This document shows, piece by piece, positions 1-5,336 of a stretch of 11,820 nt of DNA; positions within the stretch are counted from its first letter, which is position 1, and each line of letters starts with the position of its first letter. The notes under the pieces are model-generated. The model searched no databases. It was not told where the DNA came from and was given only the letters and a program-made list of their open reading frames with translations. The DNA lies in contig CAAGLK010000076.1 in assembly GCA_900770765.1 (NCBI GenBank), positions 1-11,820 on the forward strand, given 5' to 3'. The stretch is from Helicobacteraceae bacterium (GTDB lineage Bacteria > Campylobacterota > Campylobacteria > Campylobacterales > Helicobacteraceae). The position numbers and the translations under genes are program-made.

Positions 1-19
1 ACGTGTGCTCTTCCGATCT
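1..19. other. Residual Illumina TruSeq adapter sequence (not genomic)
   Basis: The bases ACGTGTGCTCTTCCGATCT are identical to the 3' end of the standard TruSeq read-2 adapter. The match stops at base 19 and coding sequence of fliF starts in frame at base 20. This is untrimmed library adapter at a contig end. It supplies an artificial GTG at position 5 that makes the fliF fragment look like a complete small gene. Confidence 0.95.
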
Positions 20-256
20 TTAATTAAAATAGATGAAGATGAAGAAGAAAATAATGATAGATTAAATGAAATGCGAAGACGCATAGAAGACCAGCTAGGA
101 TTTGGCAATGGGTCTAATGAAGATGAAATTAAATATGGAGTGCTTTTAGAAAAAATTAAAGAAATAGCCTCTGAAAAGCCAGGTGAGCTTGCTAGTTTAT
201 TTCAAACTTTAGTGCATGATGAATTAGGATTAGATAGTATAGGAGGGAAGAAATAA
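20..256 (+). CDS. fliF: FliF, flagellar MS-ring protein, C-terminal fragment (5' end missing)
   Basis: Partial gene: 78 codons (LIKIDEDEEENND... to ...LDSIGGKK) remain of a protein that is about 560-570 residues in Helicobacter. FliF forms the inner-membrane MS ring at the base of the flagellum, and its cytoplasmic C-terminal tail binds the N-terminal domain of FliG. The fragment fits that tail: it is very acidic and hydrophilic, has no membrane segment, and ends with a helix (EKPGELASLFQTLVHDE) resembling the FliG-binding end of FliF, where E-K-P-x-E-x-A motifs are common. The second transmembrane helix lies beyond the contig edge. The GTG at position 5 is inside adapter sequence and is not a start. 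The stop overlaps the fliG start by one base (TAATG). The identification rests partly on the neighbours fliG and fliH, because the fragment is short. Confidence 0.88.
   Translation, partial: LIKIDEDEEENNDRLNEMRRRIEDQLGFGNGSNEDEIKYGVLLEKIKEIASEKPGELASLFQTLVHDELGLDSIGGKK
241..246 (+). promoter_or_regulatory. Strong ribosome binding site for fliG
   Basis: AGGAGG lies in the last codons of fliF, 9 nt before the fliG ATG. It is the best Shine-Dalgarno match in the window and fixes the fliG start at 256, giving a TAATG overlap. FliG is therefore likely translated efficiently as well as by coupling. Confidence 0.8.
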
Positions 257-1290
257 TGCCATCAATTAGCCTTAGCCCACGCCAACAATCACAATATGAT
301 GAACTCTCAATGAGTGAAAAAATCGCTATTTTGCTAGTGCAACTAGGCGATGAATTAACAGGTGAAATTTTCTCACATCTTGATTTAGATTCCATTACAG
401 AAATTTCAAAATATATCGCACAAAATAATGGCGTAGATAAAGTTATCGCTGGTGCGATTTTAGAGGAATTTTATGCTATTTTTCAATCTAATCAATACAT
501 CTCAACAGGTGGTTTTGAATACGCTAAAGAATTGCTTTATAGGACGCTTGGACCAGAAGCAGCTAAAAAGGTGCTTGATAAACTTGCAAAATCAATGCAA
601 TCAAGCCAAAACTTCGCCTACCTTTCACGCGTCCGCCCACAACAGCTAAGCGACTTTATAATCCACGAACACCCTCAAACAATCGCCTTGATTCTAGCAC
701 ACATGGACCCTACAAACGCCGCTGAGACGCTAAATTTCTTTAGCGATGATTTAAGGGCTGAAATTGCGATTCGTATGGCAAACTTAGGCGATATTTCACC
801 AAATGTGGTTAAAAGAGTTTCAACCGTGCTAGAAAATAAACTAGAATCTCTAACAAGCTATAAAGTAGAAGTAGGTGGAATCCGTGCCGTAGCAGAAGTA
901 TTCAACCGCTTAGGACAAAAAGCAGCAAAAGCGACAATTGCCTATATTGAGCAAATTGATGACCAGCTTGCAGTTGCAATTAAAGAGATGATGTTTACCT
1001 TTGAAGATATTGAAAAACTTGACAATAACGCTATTAGAGAGATTCTAAAAATCATTGATAAAAAAGATTTAATTTTAGCTCTAAAGGCAAGTCCAGAGGA
1101 GCTAAAACAAAAATTTATGAGTAATATGTCTCAAAGAGCTGGAGAGCAGTTTATAGAGGAGATGCAGTTTTTAGGAGCAGTTAAGGTTAAAGATGTAGAA
1201 GCCGCACAAAGACGAATCGTAGAGACGGTGCAGTCCCTAAGTGAGCAAGGCATAATTCAAATTGGCGAACAGGAAGATACAATTGAATAG
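256..1290 (+). CDS. fliG: FliG, flagellar motor switch / rotor protein
   Basis: FliG (344 aa, full length for Campylobacterota) sits on the cytoplasmic face of the MS ring, binds FliF through its N-terminal domain and FliM through its middle domain, and receives torque from MotA through its C-terminal charged helix. Visible marks are the N-terminal FliG fold (MSEKIAILLVQLGDE), the EHPQ motif of the middle domain at residues 138-141, the conserved GGIRAVAEVFNRLG stretch at about 207-220, and the C-terminal torque region (FMSNMSQRAGEQFIEEM, about 287-303), where the SNMSQRA core matches other FliGs. The ATG overlaps the fliF stop and is preceded by AGGAGG. The end overlaps fliH. A patch at about 601-720, around the EHPQ motif, is much richer in C than the rest of the gene, although the reading frame and protein look normal. 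Confidence 0.97.
   Translation: MPSISLSPRQQSQYDELSMSEKIAILLVQLGDELTGEIFSHLDLDSITEISKYIAQNNGVDKVIAGAILEEFYAIFQSNQYISTGGFEYAKELLYRTLGPEAAKKVLDKLAKSMQSSQNFAYLSRVRPQQLSDFIIHEHPQTIALILAHMDPTNAAETLNFFSDDLRAEIAIRMANLGDISPNVVKRVSTVLENKLESLTSYKVEVGGIRAVAEVFNRLGQKAAKATIAYIEQIDDQLAVAIKEMMFTFEDIEKLDNNAIREILKIIDKKDLILALKASPEELKQKFMSNMSQRAGEQFIEEMQFLGAVKVKDVEAAQRRIVETVQSLSEQGIIQIGEQEDTIE
1271..1276 (+). promoter_or_regulatory. Ribosome binding site that decides the fliH start
   Basis: AGGAAG inside the end of fliG lies 6 nt before a TTG at 1283. A TTG at 1262 in the same frame has no comparable site in front of it. This favours 1283 as the true fliH initiation codon. Confidence 0.6.
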
Positions 1291-2128
1291 TTTTGAACAT
1301 GAAAATATCATAACAGAAGAGCATAAAAATCGGCATGATATTAAAAAATACAATTTTAGAAATATGGAAGTTATAAAAAAAGAGGTAGCAAAAGAATTGC
1401 AAGAGCAAAACAGCACACAAGAACAAATAATAACTCCACAAGAGCAGCCCACCACACAAGCCACTCAATCTCCACAAACACCGCCAGAGCCTAGCATTGA
1501 TGCTCCTGCGCTAAAATTATTTGAAGCAGAAGTTGTGGATAAAATTTTACAAAAAAGCGATGTTTTAGCACAATCTTTAGAGAATCTAAAAGCACAATTT
1601 GACAAGCAAGAAAAAGAAATGGATTCTAAAATCACCGCCGCTAAACAAGAGGCAAAAGAGCAAGGCTTTAATGAAGGCTATCAAAAAGCAAAGCAAGAAT
1701 TAGAAGCACAAGTAAATAGCCAAAAAGAGCTTTATGCGCTAAGTATTTCAAGAATAGATGAGAATATAAAAGAATCCAAAAATCATATTCTAGGATTAGA
1801 AAAAGAACTAAGCGCAATCGCCCTAGATATTGCAAAAGAGGTAATAACACAAGAAATTAGCACAAATAGTGCAAAAGTCGCCTCCGCCCTTGCAAGAGTG
1901 CTTTTAAGCGATTTAAGTCAAAACGCGCAAGCTACGCTAAAGGTAAATCCTAGTGATTTTGAGGAGCTTAAAGAATCCTTAAAAGACTTAAGCAATGTCC
2001 TTATTGAAGCAGATGCCGCTATAACAAAAGGCGGAGTGGTGATTTTAAGCAATGAGGGCAATATTGATGGAGATGTTTTTATGCGTTTTGAAATCTTAAA
2101 AAAATCAATTTTAGAGAATAAAGAATAA
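1283..2128 (+). CDS. fliH: FliH, flagellar export apparatus stator / FliI regulator
   Basis: FliH links the flagellar type III export ATPase FliI to the basal body (FliN, FlhA) and restrains its activity; it is cytoplasmic. The 281-residue product has the usual layout: a variable N-terminus, a low-complexity Gln/Pro/Thr-rich linker at about residues 45-75, a long charged helix with a GxxxG element (QGFNEGYQKAKQELE, G128 and G132), and a C-terminal V-ATPase subunit-E-like domain (AIALDIAKEVITQEI..., then ADAAITKGGVVIL...). FliH diverges quickly, so position after fliG carries much of the weight. I chose the TTG at 1283 because of the AGGAAG 6 nt upstream; it overlaps fliG by 8 nt. The longer frame from TTG 1262 would add 7 residues. 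The stop overlaps the dxs ATG by one base. Confidence 0.9.
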   Translation: MNSFEHENIITEEHKNRHDIKKYNFRNMEVIKKEVAKELQEQNSTQEQIITPQEQPTTQATQSPQTPPEPSIDAPALKLFEAEVVDKILQKSDVLAQSLENLKAQFDKQEKEMDSKITAAKQEAKEQGFNEGYQKAKQELEAQVNSQKELYALSISRIDENIKESKNHILGLEKELSAIALDIAKEVITQEISTNSAKVASALARVLLSDLSQNAQATLKVNPSDFEELKESLKDLSNVLIEADAAITKGGVVILSNEGNIDGDVFMRFEILKKSILENKE

Positions 2129-3981
2129 TGCCACTAGAGCAAAAATATTTAGACATCTTACAAAAGCAAGATTTTAGCGAAAAAGACTTCAAGCAGCTAG
2201 ATAAACTAGCTGGAATCTTACGCGCTAGAATCTTAGAGGTAGTCTCAAAAAATGGCGGTCATTTAAGCTCCACTTTAGGCGCGGTTGAGCTAATTATCGC
2301 TATGCATGCAGTGTTTAATTACAAAAGCGACCCATTTATTTTTGATGTAAGCCATCAAGCTTATGCGCACAAGCTACTTACAGGGCGATTTGATAGCTTT
2401 GATAGTTTGCGACAAAGCGATGGGATAAGCGGCTTTACAAAGCCTAGTGAAAGCGAGGCGGACTATTTTATCGCTGGGCATAGTTCTACTTCTATTTCTT
2501 TAGGCGTAGGTGCGGCTAAGGCTTTTTGTTTAAATAAAGAAAACAGGATTCCAATCGCGCTAATCGGTGATGGCGCTATGAGTGCTGGACTAGCTTATGA
2601 AGCACTAAATGAGCTAGGCGATAGAAAATATCCTATGGTGATTTTATTAAATGATAATGAAATGAGTATAGCCGAGCCAATAGGCGCGATTAGCAAATAT
2701 CTTTCACAAGTAATAGCTGGTAAATTCATACAAGGGATTAAAAGCAAAATTAGCAGTGCAATTAGCAATATGCCAAATGCTACTTATCTTGCAAAACGAT
2801 TTGAGGAATCTCTAAAGCTAATTACACCTGGAATTTTATTTGAAGAGCTAGGTTTGCAATACATAGGGCCAGTTGATGGGCATAATTTAAAGGAATTAAT
2901 AAACGCGCTAAAAATAGCAAAAAATGCAAAAAAACCAATTGTAGTGCACGCACAAACACTAAAGGGCAAGGGCTACACGCCAGCAGAGGGGCATTTAGAG
3001 CAATGGCATGGAGTTAGCCCCTTTAATCCTAAAAATGCGGAATCTTTAGCAAAAAGTAGCGCAATTAGCCCTACAAGCCTTTTTGCCTCCACTCTTTTAG
3101 ACCTTGCAAATAAAGATTCTAGCATTGTAGGAATCACAGCGGCTATGCCTAGCGGAACAGGGCTTGATAAACTTATAAAAGCATATCCGCAAAGATTCTG
3201 GGATGTGGCAATTGCCGAGCAGCACGCAGTTACACAAGCTAGCGCTTTAGCAAAGGAGGGCTTTAAGCCGTTTGTGGCGATTTATTCCACATTTTTACAA
3301 AGGGCATTTGACCAATTAATTCATGATGTAGGAATAATGAAAACGCCGGTAAAGTTTGCAATAGACAGAGCTGGAATCGTAGGCGAGGATGGCGAGACGC
3401 ATCAAGGGGCATTTGATATAGCTTATTTAAATTTAATCCCAAATTTTGTAATTTTCGCCCCTAGGGATTTAAATAGCTTAAAAGAAGCGGTGATTTTTGC
3501 GGCAGCTTACAATGCCGCCCCCTGTGCTTTTAGATACCCTAGAAAAAGTTTTTTACTAGAAAATGATATTTTTAAGCCGACTTCTTTTAGCCTAGGGAAA
3601 TTAGAGATTCTACAAGAAGAGATAAGCGATATTTTATTTATAGGATATGGAAATGGCGTAGGTAGGGCGTATTTAACTAAACAATATTTAGATAAAAAAA
3701 TAACGCTACTAGATTTACGCTTTATTAAACCGCTAGATAAAGAAGCGCTAAGGAATTTAGCAAAAACTTATAAAAAATGGTTTATCTTTAGCGATTCTGC
3801 GAAAATCGGCGGAGTTGGCGCTATTTTAAGCACATTTTTACAAGAAAATAATTTAAGCATAAATTTATATTCTTTTGAATACGAAGATGCCTTTATTCCA
3901 CACGGAAAAGCCGAAGAGGTGGAATCTAAATTAGGCTTAAATCCAACGCAATTAGCGCAAAAAATTTCAAACTTACTTTAG
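2128..3981 (+). CDS. dxs: 1-deoxy-D-xylulose-5-phosphate synthase (DXS)
   Basis: DXS condenses pyruvate and glyceraldehyde 3-phosphate, with thiamine diphosphate, to DXP. This is the first step of the MEP isoprenoid pathway and also feeds thiamine and pyridoxal synthesis. The 617 aa length is typical. Visible motifs are GGHLSSTLGAVEL (H45), FDVSHQAYAHKLLTGR, HSSTSISLG, the ThDP/Mg2+ motif GDGAMSAG (147-154) closing with NDNEMSI (175-181), the transketolase-type catalytic glutamate in DVAIAEQHAV (E364), and DRAGIVGEDGETHQGAFD (413-430). All look intact. The ATG overlaps the fliH stop (TAATG), so a housekeeping gene is coupled to flagellar genes, an order also known in H. pylori. It is followed after 8 bp by the mlaA homologue, whereas in H. 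pylori dxs is followed by lepA. Confidence 0.98.
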   Translation: MPLEQKYLDILQKQDFSEKDFKQLDKLAGILRARILEVVSKNGGHLSSTLGAVELIIAMHAVFNYKSDPFIFDVSHQAYAHKLLTGRFDSFDSLRQSDGISGFTKPSESEADYFIAGHSSTSISLGVGAAKAFCLNKENRIPIALIGDGAMSAGLAYEALNELGDRKYPMVILLNDNEMSIAEPIGAISKYLSQVIAGKFIQGIKSKISSAISNMPNATYLAKRFEESLKLITPGILFEELGLQYIGPVDGHNLKELINALKIAKNAKKPIVVHAQTLKGKGYTPAEGHLEQWHGVSPFNPKNAESLAKSSAISPTSLFASTLLDLANKDSSIVGITAAMPSGTGLDKLIKAYPQRFWDVAIAEQHAVTQASALAKEGFKPFVAIYSTFLQRAFDQLIHDVGIMKTPVKFAIDRAGIVGEDGETHQGAFDIAYLNLIPNFVIFAPRDLNSLKEAVIFAAAYNAAPCAFRYPRKSFLLENDIFKPTSFSLGKLEILQEEISDILFIGYGNGVGRAYLTKQYLDKKITLLDLRFIKPLDKEALRNLAKTYKKWFIFSDSAKIGGVGAILSTFLQENNLSINLYSFEYEDAFIPHGKAEEVESKLGLNPTQLAQKISNLL

Positions 3982-3983
3982 GA
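3980..3983 (+). promoter_or_regulatory. Ribosome binding site of the mlaA homologue, inside the dxs stop codon
   Basis: AGGA begins in the dxs TAG stop (3979-3981) and lies 6 nt before the ATG at 3990. Termination on dxs would place ribosomes on this site, so re-initiation is plausible. No separate promoter is visible between the genes. Confidence 0.6.
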
Positions 3984-3989
3984 AAATGT

Positions 3990-4709
3990 ATGAAAAAATT
4001 TTTATTAATTTTAGGATTCTTAGCACTTAGTGCCTTTGCAAATCAAAGTGCGGATTCTAGCGATTCTAGCGAGTTTCTTAGTGAATTTGAGAGTGAATAC
4101 ACAGCGCAAGTTAGCGACCCACTAGAGGGCTATAATCGCTTTATGCACAAAATAAATTTTGGTATTTACGACTATGCGCTAAGCCCTATGCTAGATGGCT
4201 ACAATACCGCAGTGCCGCTAGGCTATCGCTTAGGGATTACGAATTTTTTTGATAATCTTGCCTCACCCTTGCGTTTTGTGGTAAATCTATTATCTTTTGA
4301 TTTTAGCGGAGCTATGGATGAGTTAGGTCGCTTTGCACTTAATTCTACCGCTGGGCTTTTAGGCTTATTTGATGTAGCTAGCGCAAATGGGCTTTATACG
4401 CAAAATAGAGACTTTGGAATCCTATTTGGCAAATGGGGAGCTGGGGATGGATTCTACCTTGTTTTGCCGCTTTTAGGACCTAGTAATTTGCGAGATACAC
4501 TAGGGATTCCACTAAACATACTAGCTAACCCTGGCACTTATTTAGATTCCACAACTGCTTCTATTAGCCTATCAGTTGGAAGTGGCTTTAATAAAACGGC
4601 AAAGGAAAAAGACGCAATAGAGGCGCTAAGAAAAGATGCGCTAGATGATTATATTTTAATTAGAGATTCTTATATTCAACATAGAAATCAACTTATCAAA
4701 GGGGAGTAA
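3990..4709 (+). CDS. mlaA: MlaA/VacJ-family phospholipid transport protein, non-lipoprotein form
   Basis: MlaA forms a channel in the outer membrane that removes phospholipid from the outer leaflet and passes it to periplasmic MlaC, keeping lipid asymmetry. The family hallmark DPLEGYNR is at residues 43-50, followed by amphipathic and hydrophobic helices (PLRFVVNLLSF, STAGLLGLFDVA) and the conserved segment DFGILFGKWGAGDGFYLVLPLLGPSNLRD (about 141-169). The length, 239 aa, is close to E. coli MlaA (about 250). The oddity is the leader MKKFLLILGFLALSAFA: it has no cysteine, so it is a Sec signal peptide probably cut after A17, not the lipobox of E. coli MlaA. A Ser/Asp-rich stretch (ADSSDSSEF) with a 9-bp direct repeat in the DNA follows. 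The next gene starts immediately after the stop, so the two proteins are almost certainly co-expressed. Confidence 0.93.
   Translation: MKKFLLILGFLALSAFANQSADSSDSSEFLSEFESEYTAQVSDPLEGYNRFMHKINFGIYDYALSPMLDGYNTAVPLGYRLGITNFFDNLASPLRFVVNLLSFDFSGAMDELGRFALNSTAGLLGLFDVASANGLYTQNRDFGILFGKWGAGDGFYLVLPLLGPSNLRDTLGIPLNILANPGTYLDSTTASISLSVGSGFNKTAKEKDAIEALRKDALDDYILIRDSYIQHRNQLIKGE
4053..4070 (+). repeat. Two tandem 9-bp repeats in the mlaA homologue
   Basis: GATTCTAGC is present twice back to back (4053-4061 and 4062-4070), encoding two Asp-Ser-Ser units just after the predicted signal-peptide cleavage site. The unit is a multiple of three, so copy changes would lengthen a flexible linker without breaking the frame. 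Two copies alone are weak evidence for variability. Confidence 0.7.
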
Positions 4710-5336
4710 ATGAAAACACTTTTAAGAAGTTTTTTAGCTTTATGTTTAGCCTGTGTGGCTTCTTTTGCACTAGAGTTTAGTAAAATTAACTCCACAATGG
4801 ATACAAATATAAACAAGATTCTAAGCATTTTAGAAAAGCTACCGCCAAAAAGCACGCAAGAGCAAACTCACAATAAAGAGCAAATAAAGGCAATCGCTGA
4901 TGAGATTTTTATAATCTTTGACCCTATTTTTGATTATGATTTAATAGCTAAACTAGCTTTAGGTGGGCATTATAAGACGCTAAGTAAGGAACAATTAGAT
5001 TCTTTTAAAACCACTTTTATAGATAGCTTAAAGCGAAGTTTTGTAGATAAATTACAGCTTTATAAAGATGAAAAGCTAGAGGTAAAAGGTGGCGAGAAGA
5101 TTAAAGAAAACCGCTATAATCTAAAAGTTAGCATATTTTTTGACAATAAGGAAAATTATATAATTTTTAAATTTTATCCAAAAGATAGCGATGATTGGCG
5201 AATTTATGATGTAGATGTGCTAGGCGTTAGCGTTTTACAAACTTACCGCTCACAAATTAGCGATATTTTAAGCAAAAATTCTTTTCCTACTCTTTTAGAA
5301 AAATTACAAGGTGAAATTAATTTTGATACAAAATAA
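4710..5336 (+). CDS. mlaC: MlaC/Ttg2D-family periplasmic phospholipid-binding protein
   Basis: MlaC shuttles phospholipid across the periplasm between MlaA and an inner-membrane transporter. The 208 aa product starts with a Sec signal peptide (MKTLLRSFLALCLACVASFA, likely cut after residue 20). Its mature part has the MlaC pattern: helices with FDYDLIAKLALGGHYKTLSKEQLDSF (compare the F-D-x-x-x-x-x-x-x-L-G-x-x-W region of the family), then FIDSLKRSFVDKL, and the C-terminal signature DWRIYDVDVLGVSVLQTYRSQ (162-182), which matches the W-x-I-Y-D-V...G-V-S...Y-R-x-Q motif well. The leader has two cysteines, but they do not form a proper lipobox. The ATG at 4710 directly follows the mlaA stop with GGGGAG in front. 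The 3' end overlaps the RND gene. The MlaFEDB ABC partner is not in this window. Confidence 0.92.
   Translation: MKTLLRSFLALCLACVASFALEFSKINSTMDTNINKILSILEKLPPKSTQEQTHNKEQIKAIADEIFIIFDPIFDYDLIAKLALGGHYKTLSKEQLDSFKTTFIDSLKRSFVDKLQLYKDEKLEVKGGEKIKENRYNLKVSIFFDNKENYIIFKFYPKDSDDWRIYDVDVLGVSVLQTYRSQISDILSKNSFPTLLEKLQGEINFDTK

Noticed and set aside
5..256. Complete 83-aa small protein starting at GTG 5
   Set aside because: The start codon and first five codons are adapter sequence; only bases from 20 on are genomic and they encode the fliF tail.
4741..4760. MlaC as a lipoprotein because of Cys12 and Cys15 in its leader
   Set aside because: The residues before Cys15 are C-L-A, which does not fit the usual L-[ASV]-[GA]-C lipobox, and MlaC proteins are soluble periplasmic carriers; an AxFA-type signal peptidase I site follows.
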